Positions 53,411-62,407 of a stretch of DNA of 64,000 bases are shown here, one piece after another. Source of the DNA: Arthrobacter sp. CAN_C5 (GTDB lineage: Bacteria; Actinomycetota; Actinomycetes; Actinomycetales; Micrococcaceae). The stretch covers positions 2,108,001 to 2,172,000 of the forward strand of contig NZ_JAGGMZ010000001.1 in NCBI RefSeq assembly GCF_017875735.1, read 5' to 3'. Below the pieces are notes generated by a model. That model saw only the letters and a program-made list of their open reading frames with translations, was not told the DNA's origin and ran no database searches. Each line of letters begins with the position of its first letter. Within the stretch, counting starts at the first letter, position 1. The translations under genes and the position numbers were made by a program.

Positions 53411-55144
53411 CCCGGATTTTTCATGGGATTTGTGATCGGTTTGGGGTGATTGGGTTTGGTGTTGATGGTTGGGTGGATGCCGATTTGGGCGTTTTGAGGT
53501 GTTCCCGTTGGTCGCCGGGGTGGGCGCCGGTTCCACTGCCGGTTGGTGTGTTCTTCCTGTCTCGATGTGCTTTTTGACTGCCCCGTGACGTCAGCGGAGG
53601 GCGGCCTCGGGTTGTCGCTCGGCCAAGCTTGTGATGGCGTCGTTGATGGTGATGATGAGGTTTTTCTCGGGTGCCAATTCGGGTAGCAGGAGTGTAGTTT
53701 TTCTGCCGTGGCGGGTGAGTTTACCGGCCGTGGCGAAGAGACGGTAGCGGAAGCGTTTGACGTCCCAGAACCGGGCCCTGTGGGTGGCCGGGATGGTGCT
53801 GAGCTGCAGCCAGGAAATCAGGTTTGAGGCCAGAGCGGAGATGGTGGCCCAGGCCTGGTTGGCGGTGAAAGAGGCGAATGGCAGCTTACCCAGGCCGGTG
53901 TTCTTGAGGGTTTTGATCCGGTTTTCACACCGTCCACGACCGCGGTGCCGGGCGTCTAGGAAGGGCCCGCGCCATCGCGGTGAGTTGGTGAGGAACGCGG
54001 TGATCCGGTGCCCGTCGATGTCTAAGAGGGTGGGCTGCGCACCGGGGTGCAAGGGTTCGGCCCGGAGGTAGATGTTCGTCCCGGGTGGGTAGTCCTTCAA
54101 CGTGATGACGTCGGTGGCGTTGATCACCCACGCATCGGTGCGGTCGTTGCCTTCAGCGTCCAGGGCTGGTTCCCAGTATTGCTTGTCGCTGATCCAATCG
54201 ACCATGTGAGCTTTCCCGGCTGGGACTGGGTAGGACACAGAGAATTGGGCTCCGGCGTGGTGAAGATGCCAAAGGAATTTCCTCGACGCGCCAGCGCTGT
54301 CTGTACGGACCAGGATGTTCTTACCGTTCAAGGTGCCGTCCGGGTGGAAGAACCCGTCGGGGAGTTGATTGACGGCGGTGGTAAACACCTCGATGTGGTC
54401 ATCGGCGTTGTTCGCGCCGGCGTTGCCTGGTCTGAGCAGGCAGGCGAGGATCTCCCCGTTGCCGTGCTTGGTGCCGTAATCGATACTGGCGGTGAACGGT
54501 GCGAACCCGTAGCCACCCTTGTAGTCCCCAGCCACTCGTTCCTTATCGGAGTGCGAGGCCACGAGGGTGGCATCGAGGTCGATGATCACCGGATCGGCGG
54601 GGGTGGCGCGGGCTCCCGGACTGTGTTCACCGGCAGCGTCCCACACCCTTGTCCGCAGCAAGCGGGTCAGGGTTTGAGCTCCGTGGGCAAAAGCATCCGG
54701 GTTCGCTGCGGTCCGGTCGAAGAACCGAGAGACCGTCGCGTTCGAGGCCACCGTCCCGAAAACGCCGGCCTGGGTGCGGAACATATCCAGGTCCGAAACG
54801 TGCTCACCGCCAGCGGCGAGCATCAACGCCAGCTGGCCCAGGAGCGTCCCGGGACGATGCCTCGCCCCGGCGGGGGTGAATTGGCCTAAACGGTCCTCGC
54901 AGAGTTCCCGGAATCCCAGGGCGTCAATGAAACTGGATACCAGCTGCGTCCCGGCGTGGGAGATCAGCGACTGGCCGGTGAAAGCCACCGGCAGCGACGG
55001 GAAAACAGAGGGTAGAATCGTCACCTGAAAGGTGCTCCTTCTTTGTGGTCGAAATGTTGTGTGGTAACTACATTTTCCCACGTCAGGAGCACCTTTCACC
55101 TGTTAACCACGCACGCTCAGCCCAATCACGATGAAAACTCCGGG
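53411..55144 (-). mobile_element. IS1380-family insertion sequence
   Basis: Ends CCCGGATTTTTCATG (53411-) and the complement CCCGGAGTTTTCATC (-55144) bound 1734 bp. CTAG duplications lie at 53407-53410 and 55145-55148. The single transposase ORF is intact, so the insertion may be recent and active. Confidence 0.93.
53591..55024 (-). CDS. IS1380-family transposase
   Basis: The protein of about 477 residues most likely begins at GTG 55024 (MTILPSVFPSLPVAFTGQSL) behind GGAGCACC; a 502-codon frame from 55099 is less likely. The DDE_Tnp_1 core has VIIDLDATLVASHSDKERVA, LVRTDSAGASRKFLWHLH and a final Glu in the GRGRCENRIKTLKNTGLGKL region. A 12-bp inverted repeat (55027-55038 with 55086-55097) overlaps the ribosome site. 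Confidence 0.92.
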   Translation of the reverse strand: MTILPSVFPSLPVAFTGQSLISHAGTQLVSSFIDALGFRELCEDRLGQFTPAGARHRPGTLLGQLALMLAAGGEHVSDLDMFRTQAGVFGTVASNATVSRFFDRTAANPDAFAHGAQTLTRLLRTRVWDAAGEHSPGARATPADPVIIDLDATLVASHSDKERVAGDYKGGYGFAPFTASIDYGTKHGNGEILACLLRPGNAGANNADDHIEVFTTAVNQLPDGFFHPDGTLNGKNILVRTDSAGASRKFLWHLHHAGAQFSVSYPVPAGKAHMVDWISDKQYWEPALDAEGNDRTDAWVINATDVITLKDYPPGTNIYLRAEPLHPGAQPTLLDIDGHRITAFLTNSPRWRGPFLDARHRGRGRCENRIKTLKNTGLGKLPFASFTANQAWATISALASNLISWLQLSTIPATHRARFWDVKRFRYRLFATAGKLTRHGRKTTLLLPELAPEKNLIITINDAITSLAERQPEAALR

Positions 55145-55506
55145 CTAGATCCCGAATCCATCAGCCCGTTCGCCCATGGGTGGCTGAGAAGCACCTCACG
55201 AACCGAAACAGACCGCTTCCGTAGGGCGGCCTTCCACGGCTAGTCATGCGGGGGAAGCACAATTTCCGCGAAAAGCGCGTCAATCATACCGTTGAGCAAG
55301 TCCTCTTTATTGGCGACGTGGTTGTAGAGGGACATGGCCTCCACACCCAGCTCTTCCCCGAGCCGGCGCATCGTGAGCCGTTCGATACCACCCTCGTCAG
55401 CCAATGCAATGGCCGCCTCGAGCACCCGGTCCCGGCTCAATCTGATCCGGCGGTCCACATCGGGCACCTTCTGGGGCATCGTGTTCTCCTCTTCCCGTTA
55501 CCTGAA

Positions 55507-55549
55507 TTGACAAGCTTACAACGTCTAAGTAGTGTGCTTACACTATAAG
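55507..55549 (+). promoter_or_regulatory. TetR-type operator/promoter, third copy
   Basis: On the plus strand TTGACA (55507-55512) is 17 bp from TAGTGT (55530-55535). CTTACAACGTCTAAG (55515-55529) fills the spacer and CTTACACTATAAG (55537-55549) follows the -10. The layout equals the modules at 27.8 and 47.5 kb. It would drive the gene starting at 55592, now a malic-enzyme fragment, while the divergent tetR is split. Confidence 0.7.
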
Positions 55550-55591
55550 TGAAGCCGTAAGGGTTAACTGGTTATCTTTTGGGAGTCACGC

Positions 55592-55880
55592 ATGAGATCG
55601 AAAAAAAGTAATCTTCCTCAACCCGTGGGCGGCAGGCTTCCTGTGGTTGCCAAGTCCCCGATACGGACCCGCCGGGATTTTGTCCATCGCCTACACCCCG
55701 GGGGTAGCGGAGGTGAGTCGGGCCGCCCACCGGGACCCCGCCATTGCACAGCTCACACGTGTGCTAGCTGGACACCGAGATGCATCCGGGTGTCCCGCTG
55801 CGGCGACCTGAGGGGCCAATCCATGGGTATGACGGCCAAGGCTACTGTCGATCGCTGCCTCTGCGAAGGGGCGATCGAAT
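55592..55880 (+). pseudogene. Malic enzyme N-terminal fragment, frameshifted
   Basis: Two plus frames give PVVAKSPIRTRRD, then LSIAYTPGVAEVSRAAHRDP, the conserved start of NAD(P)-malic enzymes (KVPLxTRxDLSxAYTPGVA). After a further 20 codons a stop appears, and no Rossmann domain follows. It is a short remnant under a TetR-type promoter. Confidence 0.6.
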
Positions 55881-55995
55881 GAACCATTTCTAACAGATCC
55901 CGAGGCCTCCGGCCAGTCCGACTGATGGTTCGACAATACTGAAGGATAGTGCGAAATAGTTGAGCAAACGAGTAGGGCAGATCCCACGCCCATCG

Positions 55996-56481
55996 ATGAC
56001 GAGCCAGATAATAAACGTGAACAATTACGTTCCCATTTTCGCTCCAAAGGATTTTGAGTTTTCTTCAGATGCCGAGAGGGTGGACCGAAGCCGGGTTTAT
56101 GAGTGGCTCAACGGTGATAGCTACTGGGCTACCACCCGATCTCGAAGCCAGCAGGACGCGGCCATGGATGGCTCGCGGAATTTTGGAATATACAGGGCGG
56201 ATTCTGGCACGCAAGTGGCATACGCGCGGGTAGTAACAGATGGTGCTACTTTCGCCTGGCTGTGCGACGTATACGTAGAACGGGCGGTTAGGGGCATTGG
56301 TGTGGGCACGGCGCTTGTAGGTGGGACGTGCGCGACCCTCGACGGTCTCGGCCTGACCCGAATTCTCTTGGCAACCGCTGACGCGCATGGCCTCTACCGC
56401 CGGTTCGGTTTCGAACCGCTGGGAGACCCAGCGATATGGATGGCCAAAGCGAGTTTCCAAGTCGCAGGAGCAGAAGCCTGA
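55996..56481 (+). CDS. GNAT family N-acetyltransferase
   Basis: The 161-residue protein starts at ATG 55996 (MTSQIINVNNYVPIFAPKDF). The GNAT fold is seen in VAYARVVTDGATFAWLCDVY (strand 4), VERAVRGIGVGTALVGG (acetyl-CoA pyrophosphate loop RGxGxG near residue 98) and LATADAHGLYRRFGFEPLGD. The length and motif set match the small actinobacterial GNATs. The substrate is unknown. Confidence 0.85.
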   Translation: MTSQIINVNNYVPIFAPKDFEFSSDAERVDRSRVYEWLNGDSYWATTRSRSQQDAAMDGSRNFGIYRADSGTQVAYARVVTDGATFAWLCDVYVERAVRGIGVGTALVGGTCATLDGLGLTRILLATADAHGLYRRFGFEPLGDPAIWMAKASFQVAGAEA

Positions 56482-56497
56482 CAAGTCGTTTCCCGCT

Positions 56498-56737
56498 TCA
56501 CTCATCGGTTTCTTCCGATTGGGACAGCCGAGGATGCTTCTCTCTGCCAGGGGAACATGCGTCAAGGTCGTCCCTGTCCAACGCCAAGTCCTGACAATCC
56601 TGTTTGAACGCCGCTGCGGCATTACAGAGGCAGTCAGCCACTGATCGCAGGACCTTAAGGTACTGATCATTATTTCCGTCCTGCGTCACGCGGGTACCTT
56701 CCCTTATTCGAACATATAGCCCGCTGCGGCGGGCCAA
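56498..56737 (-). CDS. Small hypothetical protein
   Basis: The 79 codons (from TTG 56737 or a later start) read VRIREGTRVTQDGNNDQYLK then a helical LRSVADCLCNAAAAFKQDCQ and an acidic tail. It is plausibly a real small soluble protein but no family is recognised. It is convergent with the GNAT gene. Confidence 0.35.
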   Translation of the reverse strand: MARRSGLYVRIREGTRVTQDGNNDQYLKVLRSVADCLCNAAAAFKQDCQDLALDRDDLDACSPGREKHPRLSQSEETDE

Positions 56738-56785
56738 AGATGGCCGCCCGGACTGTTAACGCGGTTTAGGCCTTCTTCTCAGCAA

Positions 56786-57037
56786 TCAGGCTCTCTGATG
56801 CCCTCGGGTGAGGAGGCGGCCGCGGAGAAGGTGAAGGTGGGGCATGATGCCGTAGATCACGATGGGAACGGCGATGGTAGCCAAGACGAAGGTGCCCAGC
56901 AACGGGTGCAGGGGTCCAACCAGGGTCCGAGAGTAGTTGATGATGGTCAGCGTGGGAAACACGGCTAACCAGATCATCATTGCGAGTTGGTGTTTGGTGG
57001 GTGGGGCCGGACGGTGGGTCGCGCCGGGTGCGGTCAT
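56786..57037 (-). CDS. Small two-TM membrane protein
   Basis: The 83-residue protein starts at ATG 57037 (MTAPGATHRPAPPTKHQLAM) with an AGGAG box. Two helices: MMIWLAVFPTLTIINYSRTL and LGTFVLATIAVPIVIYGIMP, ending in a basic tail. A C-terminal piece of a relative is at 48155-48259. It is typical of small proteins that accompany redox genes in actinobacteria; role unknown. Confidence 0.7.
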   Translation of the reverse strand: MTAPGATHRPAPPTKHQLAMMIWLAVFPTLTIINYSRTLVGPLHPLLGTFVLATIAVPIVIYGIMPHLHLLRGRLLTRGHQRA

Positions 57038-57110
57038 TGTTACTCCTGGAGTGTCTAGAGGTTGTTCTGTTGGAAGGTGGGACAAGGTACGGAGGTATGG
57101 GGGTTGCAAG

Positions 57111-57325
57111 TTAGAAGCCTAGGTTGAAAGCGTGGACGGCGTCGTGGATGTCGGCCTCAACCAGATTGGCATTGAACGCCATGGCGGCTGCGGTGATGAT
57201 CTGTGCCCGCGGATCGGCCACGTTACCCGCCACCCAGAGACCGGAAACGGTTGCGAGGCCGGTGCCGTCCTTGACGGGTCAGCCTGCCGCGTCGGTTACG
57301 CAGCCGACGCCGGTGAGCACTTCAC
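57111..57325 (-). pseudogene. Thioredoxin-reductase-like FAD oxidoreductase, C-terminal fragment
   Basis: The minus strand ends GLWVAGNVADPRAQIITAAA then FNANLVEADIHDAV...F*. GxWVAGNVxDPxAQxIxAA is the FAD-binding end of TrxB-like oxidoreductases. An in-frame TGA stands where a Trp occurs upstream (AAG*PVKDGTG). The first 250 or so residues, including any CxxC, are missing. Confidence 0.65.
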
Positions 57326-57392
57326 TGTTCAACGGTTCCGTTAGTCTCAGTCATTGGTAACGCTCCCCTGCTCAACTTTCTGATGGATCGGT

Positions 57393-57782
57393 TCACCGGT
57401 CAGCATCGGCTGGCGTCCGCCCGATCCGGCCCAAATGCGTGTGCGTGAAGTCCTCCAACTTGAGGCCGTACCCGAGCGCCCGATCGACCGCGACATGAAA
57501 GGCCCAGCACGCGGCGAGGGTCGAGAGCCAGGTCACACGGTAATCCACGAGAACCAGGGCAATGTAGAGCGACAGCACGATTGCCGGACCGGTGTAATTA
57601 TGGACCAGGTTGTAAGTGACAGCACCACAACGGGAGCCTCCTAGATAGCCCAGCGCCGAAAGGTCGAAAACGAGGAATGCGGCGAGAAGCAGCCACCAGG
57701 GTTGCCCGTAAGCGATCATCGCAAGGATTATGGCCACCGCAACCGCAGCGTTTTCTACCCGCTGAATCAGCGTAGTGTTCAT
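57393..57782 (-). CDS. DUF4260 family membrane protein
   Basis: The 129-residue protein has four hydrophobic stretches and the family motifs FLVFDLSALGYLGGSRCGAV, YNLVHNYTGP and CWAFHVAVDRALGYGLKLED (His and Asp residues inside the membrane), followed by FTHTHLGRIG. Function unknown. It is preceded by a small membrane gene with a 4-nt overlap. Confidence 0.88.
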   Translation of the reverse strand: MNTTLIQRVENAAVAVAIILAMIAYGQPWWLLLAAFLVFDLSALGYLGGSRCGAVTYNLVHNYTGPAIVLSLYIALVLVDYRVTWLSTLAACWAFHVAVDRALGYGLKLEDFTHTHLGRIGRTPADADR

Positions 57783-58054
57783 ACCGCCTTCTCCTGCCGT
57801 CCTGTGCCGCGTCGTCGCCGTATGTGGCTCACGGCAGCCACCACCGCCAAGATAAGGCCGAGTACTCCAATGGACGAAAAGTAGTCCGCTGAGACAGTCG
57901 CATCAAGGGTCCAAGTTCGAGTAAGTGTAGCGAAAGCCAGCATGAGCAAACCCAGTCCGAAGGGAACTTTCACCTCAGGGACCTGGTGGCGAGACCATTG
58001 ACCTTGCTGAGAAGTTCCTCGGCGGGATTCATTCAGTACTCCAAGCGTATGCAT
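57779..58054 (-). CDS. Small membrane protein upstream of DUF4260
   Basis: The 91 residues contain two helices (FGLGLLMLAFATLTRTW; SSIGVLGLILAVVAAVSHI) and a basic C-terminus (RRRRGTGRQEK). The stop overlaps the DUF4260 start (ATGA), so the two are translated together. The start at 58054 lacks a strong ribosome site and could be later. Family unknown. Confidence 0.6.
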   Translation of the reverse strand: MHTLGVLNESRRGTSQQGQWSRHQVPEVKVPFGLGLLMLAFATLTRTWTLDATVSADYFSSIGVLGLILAVVAAVSHIRRRRGTGRQEKAV

Positions 58055-58138
58055 GTGGTATTCGTCGCGCTGTGGCGGACTCCGTTCTTATATCTAGAAC
58101 TCTGTTCTCACTAGGAACGCTCCCGCGTATCGGGACGT

Positions 58139-58711
58139 TCATGCGGTTACCCGCGCACGCAGTCCGTGGTCGATGAAATCAATCATCCACGAGAAACTGT
58201 CGTCGACGTTGGTATCGATCTGAAACGCGTTTGAGGCATCTAGGGTGGCGAAGCCGTGAAGAATGCTACGAAGCATCCGCAGCGCATGAATCGTGTCGGC
58301 TTTATCGAGCCGGTAACCGTGGAGTACTGCTTCGAAGGATGCGAGGGTGCGTTCGAGAGCTGGGATGAGGGGGTCGTCGGGGCCGGTTGGGCGGGCCCCG
58401 GTCGTTGCGGCGTACCGGCCAGGGTGCTGCTTGACGTAGCGGCGGAGGGATTGCGCCGCCGCCGTCAGGGCATCCCGCCCAGCAACACCCTGCATGGCGT
58501 CCCTGAGCGTGTCGCCTATCTCGTTAGCACCGAGGATGGCTATCCCATGGGTGAGGGCGGCGAGGCTGTCGACATGTTTGTAGAGCGAGGGGGGCCTTAC
58601 TCCGAGGCGTTCGGCCACGAAGCTCATAGTAAGTCCGTCCAACCCGACCTCGTCGGCAAGGTCCGCGCCGGCTGCGATAACCGTAGCGACATCCAGCCCA
58701 AACCTAGGCAT
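58139..58711 (-). CDS. TetR/AcrR family regulator
   Basis: This 190-residue protein has its HTH at residues 8-52 (VIAAGADLADEVGLDGLTMS; LGVRPPSLYKHVDSLAALTH) and a WHG-type C-domain (HALRMLRSILHGFATLDASN). It overlaps the upstream hydrolase gene by 8 nt and so is co-expressed with it. It probably regulates the operon through the TAGCT palindromes upstream of the hydrolase. Confidence 0.88.
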   Translation of the reverse strand: MPRFGLDVATVIAAGADLADEVGLDGLTMSFVAERLGVRPPSLYKHVDSLAALTHGIAILGANEIGDTLRDAMQGVAGRDALTAAAQSLRRYVKQHPGRYAATTGARPTGPDDPLIPALERTLASFEAVLHGYRLDKADTIHALRMLRSILHGFATLDASNAFQIDTNVDDSFSWMIDFIDHGLRARVTA

Positions 58712-59558
58712 TGCCAGTTTTTCTGGGCGGGGCGAAGACTTTACTGAGGAATGGCAGGATCAGCTCGACGAGTTTGTCGGGGGTCTCGGTGTGCGGGTAA
58801 TGGCCGGCGTTTTCAATGACTGTGAGCTCGCCGAGCCCGCCGGGGAAATCAGCAAGAATGCGCTCACCTTCCGCCTTTGGGTCAGCCCAATCAGGGTCGG
58901 CGCCGCCTTCCACTATGAGTACGGGGCACCGTACGTTCGCAAGGTGGGCGCCGGCATCAGCAGGGCTTGTCCTCGTCATCGCCTTCAGAACGCTCATCCG
59001 CTCGGGTCGACTCATCGCGGTCACAATCCGGGCACGCTCATCGTGCCAGTCGACAGGTTTGGCCGGAATTGCCAGGTCGAGGTACGCCAGCCAGCCTTTC
59101 AGGCTGCCGCTCATCATGACCTTCGCCAGCTGGACCGTGCCTGTTCGGTGGCGCTTGCTACGGAGGAGTCCGCCCAGGTCGACCGACTGCGCGCGGGTGA
59201 AGGGCGCGATTTCGACGAGCCCCACGAATAGCTCGGGGGCCAGGGCCGCCGCGATCGTCGCCGCGCCGCCGCTGATTGACTGGCCGACTATAACGGCCGG
59301 GCCGCCGAGATGGCGCACGAGGGCAATGAGGTCGCCAGCGATGTCGGTGCGGCTGTAGCCCGACCAACCGGTGCTCGACTCCCCGCAACCCCGGAGGTCC
59401 ACATTCGCAACGCGGTAGCCAAGAGAGACGAGAGCCGGTACGACGAACCGGTACGACCGCCGACTGTCGCCCATCCCGTGGGCGAGCACCACGAGTGGAC
59501 CTTCGCCGTTGAGGTCGTAGGCAATAGTTCCTTCATCAAGAGTGAGGTGCTGAGTCAC
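58704..59558 (-). CDS. Alpha/beta hydrolase
   Basis: The 284-residue hydrolase has HGMGDSRRSYRF (oxyanion), VNVDLRGCGESS, the nucleophile elbow VGQSISGGAA near residue 93, EGGADPDWADP (acid) and NAGHYPHTETP (His). It starts at ATG 59558 with an AGGAGG box. It is the first gene of a two-gene operon with a TetR regulator. The substrate is unknown. Confidence 0.88.
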   Translation of the reverse strand: MTQHLTLDEGTIAYDLNGEGPLVVLAHGMGDSRRSYRFVVPALVSLGYRVANVDLRGCGESSTGWSGYSRTDIAGDLIALVRHLGGPAVIVGQSISGGAATIAAALAPELFVGLVEIAPFTRAQSVDLGGLLRSKRHRTGTVQLAKVMMSGSLKGWLAYLDLAIPAKPVDWHDERARIVTAMSRPERMSVLKAMTRTSPADAGAHLANVRCPVLIVEGGADPDWADPKAEGERILADFPGGLGELTVIENAGHYPHTETPDKLVELILPFLSKVFAPPRKTGNA

Positions 59559-59569
59559 GACTTCCTCCT

Positions 59570-59609
59570 AATAGCTAAATGGTATAGCTGTAAGCTACGC
59601 TAATTAGCT
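59570..59609 (-). promoter_or_regulatory. Palindromic TetR-type operators upstream of hydrolase operon
   Basis: TAGCTGTAAGCTA (59585-59597) is a perfect 5+3+5 palindrome. ATAGCTAAAT (59571-59580) and GCTAATTAGC (59599-59608) are related half-site repeats. The group lies 12-50 nt before the hydrolase ATG, a natural site for autoregulation by the TetR encoded in the operon. Confidence 0.65.
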
Positions 59610-60074
59610 CGAGAGCGTCAAGGTGTACTTGAAGAAGACTCCTCGATGCCGATCGGCCGAGTCTGCGTGCGCCGGGGCCGTCGACCCCTAGGGCATTGCG
59701 AAGCGCAGAGTGGACCTGACCCGCCAGACCCGTTGGGGTCGGAGGACCGGCGGGTGTCACTGTCACCGGTCCGGCGAGGAGCAGGAGTCGGGTTCCTGTG
59801 GTGATGGCACCGGGTACGCAGTAGGAACCGCCATATCCTCGGCACAGGGTTGAGGACGGTAGCTGTACGGCTAGGCGACAGGGAGAGATAGGGACACCCC
59901 AGCAAGCGGCGTGGCCGACGACTCACCCAGGGGCTTCGACCCTGGTGTCAGAACAGCCTGTTCACTGGTGTCAGCACGTTGAATCACGCCGTGGCAGAGC
60001 GCAATCGGCGCCGCCGTAGAAGCGTGAGGAGGGTGGATGAATCCACGCTCGCCGTCGTGCATTCCAAGGAGGAC
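59610..60074. other. Intergenic region before export-protein remnant
   Basis: No gene is recognised. The last 40 nt contain a hairpin, GTGGATGAATCCAC (60035-60048), and a strong AAGGAGGAC ribosome site at 60066-60074 for the following start. Confidence 0.4.
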
Positions 60075-60629
<555 letters not shown>

Positions 60630-60819
60630 TGACGGAAGCCAGGTTCTGGGCGTCTGACATCATGGACTTATCGTAGGCACCGCTATCGTCCGGTCCCCTA
60701 CGTGTCAGGGTGAGTTGAGGCCAGTGGCTCATAGCAAGTCCGTCTAATTCGTAGGGCGAGAATCAGGATCAGAACCAATGTCTATCTCCACAATTTCCCG
60801 GGTGCGGGAAGATGGGTCC

Positions 60820-61212
60820 ATGAGTAATTCTGGCCCTCGTGCCGGCGGTCCAAGGCCTCGAAGGTCGTTTACCCCGGCGCAGAAACTAGCCCATCTGGCC
60901 GCTTACCAACAGGCCTGTGACGATGGCTCCGGAGGCGGGGCGTACCTTCGTCGTGAGGGCATCTATTCCTCCCAGATCACTGAGTGGCGCAAACTCCGTG
61001 ATGCAGGTGTGCTCGAGGGTAGGAAGCCCGGGGAGAAGATCGGCAAGCTTACCGCTGAGCAGGCCGAAATCGCCCGTCTACGCCGGCAACTGGAGGTGAA
61101 TGAACGCACGCTGGCACGGACTCGGGCAGCGTTGGACATCATGGGAAAAGCACGGCAGCTTTTGGAGGAAATCTCCGAAAGCGAGGAGCAGCAGTGGTAC
61201 AGGAAACCCTGA
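60820..61212 (+). CDS. IS3-family OrfA (HTH protein)
   Basis: The protein of about 130 residues from ATG 60820 (MSNSGPRAGGPRPRRSFTPA) has an HTH (GAYLRREGIYSSQITEWRKL) and a long coiled-coil helix (IARLRRQLEVNERTLARTRA). A start at 60778 is also open. It overlaps orfB by 19 nt, allowing frameshifting. Confidence 0.82.
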   Translation: MSNSGPRAGGPRPRRSFTPAQKLAHLAAYQQACDDGSGGGAYLRREGIYSSQITEWRKLRDAGVLEGRKPGEKIGKLTAEQAEIARLRRQLEVNERTLARTRAALDIMGKARQLLEEISESEEQQWYRKP

Positions 61213-62213
61213 TGGGGGTTTATGCCGAACTCACAGGTGCGCATATCCCCACGCGGGAAGCGGCGGTCTTGGCCGGGATACCGCGGGCGACCGCAACCCG
61301 CAGCCCGCGGATCCCGCAGGCCGGGCCGATGCCCGTGTCTGTCCCGGCAAACAAGCTCGACCCGGACGAACGCGCCGGTATCCTCGCTGCCGTGAACTCT
61401 GCCCGCTTCGTGGATCTAGCCCCGGTCCAGATCTACGCGCAGCTGCTGGACGAGGGGACCTACCTGTGCTCAATCTCAACGATCTACCGGATATTGACTG
61501 AGAATAAGCAGGTCAAAGAGCGCCGCCGGCAGGCACGCCATCCGCCCAGGACCGTTCCGGAATTGACAGCGGCTGGCCCCGGGCAGGTCTACAGCTGGGA
61601 CATTACCAAGCTTGCCGGCCCGGTCAGGGGTAAGTACTTCGATGCCTACGTGATGCTCGATATTTACTCCCGCTACATCGTGGGCGCATACGTCCATGCC
61701 CACGAATCCGGGGAGTTGGCGGTGGAGATGATGAAGGGAATCTTCGGTATCCACGGCATCCCGGAAATCGTGCACGCGGACCGCGGGACTTCTATGACGT
61801 CCAAGACCGTAGCTGTACTGCTCTCCGATCTGGAAGTCACCAGGTCACACTCCAGGCCCCGCGTATCCAATGACAACCCCTACAGCGAGGCGTGGTTCAA
61901 GACCTTGAAATTCGCTCCCGTGTTCCCTGAACGATTCGGCTCCCTGGCCGATGCGAGGGCCTTCATGGCGACTTTTGTCGAAGGATACAACCACAGCCAC
62001 CGCCATACCGGAATCGGACTAAACACCCCGGCAGACGTCCACTACGGTCTTGCCGCGACGAAGGCCACCGAACGCTCCATCACTTTGGCCGCCGCACGGC
62101 GGAAGAATCCCGAACGATTCAGCACCGAAACGGACCCAAAAATACTCACCGTCCCCGGCGCGGCATGGATCAACAAACCATCCCAGGAAACCCAGACAGA
62201 AGCAGCCGCCTAA
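61194..62213 (+). CDS. IS3-family transposase OrfB
   Basis: The 339-residue DDE transposase has VYSWDITKLAGPVRGKYFDA (first Asp), VHADRGTSMTSKTVAVLLSD (second Asp) and NPYSEAWFKTLKFAPVFPER (Glu), with an N-terminal helical domain and YRILTENKQVKERRRQA. It starts at GTG 61194. It is the intact counterpart of the broken gene at 36721. Confidence 0.92.
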   Translation: MVQETLMGVYAELTGAHIPTREAAVLAGIPRATATRSPRIPQAGPMPVSVPANKLDPDERAGILAAVNSARFVDLAPVQIYAQLLDEGTYLCSISTIYRILTENKQVKERRRQARHPPRTVPELTAAGPGQVYSWDITKLAGPVRGKYFDAYVMLDIYSRYIVGAYVHAHESGELAVEMMKGIFGIHGIPEIVHADRGTSMTSKTVAVLLSDLEVTRSHSRPRVSNDNPYSEAWFKTLKFAPVFPERFGSLADARAFMATFVEGYNHSHRHTGIGLNTPADVHYGLAATKATERSITLAAARRKNPERFSTETDPKILTVPGAAWINKPSQETQTEAAA

Positions 62214-62407
62214 CTCCCACTGGCCCCATTCACCTTGACAACTTCCGGTCTGCCCGGCACCGCCTCCGTTGCAGTTCAGCAGGAGGGTTGTCTCTGCGTC
62301 TTGACTGTGTGGTGGGAACATGGGGTTCCCTTCTGGAGGGTCGACTGACACATAGCAGGCGAGTCGCGACTGAACCGGTGGCAATGAAAGAAGAAGGACT
62401 GACGAGC

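Larger units (their letters stand above)
53034..55479 (-). pseudogene. TetR family regulator split by IS1380
   Basis: The N-terminal half runs from ATG 55479 ([40 protein letters not shown]) to 55145. The C-terminal half resumes at 53410 ([20 protein letters not shown]) and ends at 53034 (GLDLVLNALEKA). Removing the IS and one CTAG restores [18 protein letters not shown] in frame. A TAG in ...LPPHD*PWKAALRKRSV near 55240 is a separate nonsense change. It was a relative of the TetR at 27874. Confidence 0.9.
60703..62240 (+). mobile_element. IS3-family insertion sequence, apparently intact
   Basis: Ends TGTCAGGGTGAGTTGAGGCC (60703-) and the complement TGTCAAGGTGAATGGGGCCA (-62240) share most bases including GGCCAGTGG. 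Two open ORFs overlap. It is related to the broken element at 36223-37784. No clear duplication flanks it. Confidence 0.85.
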
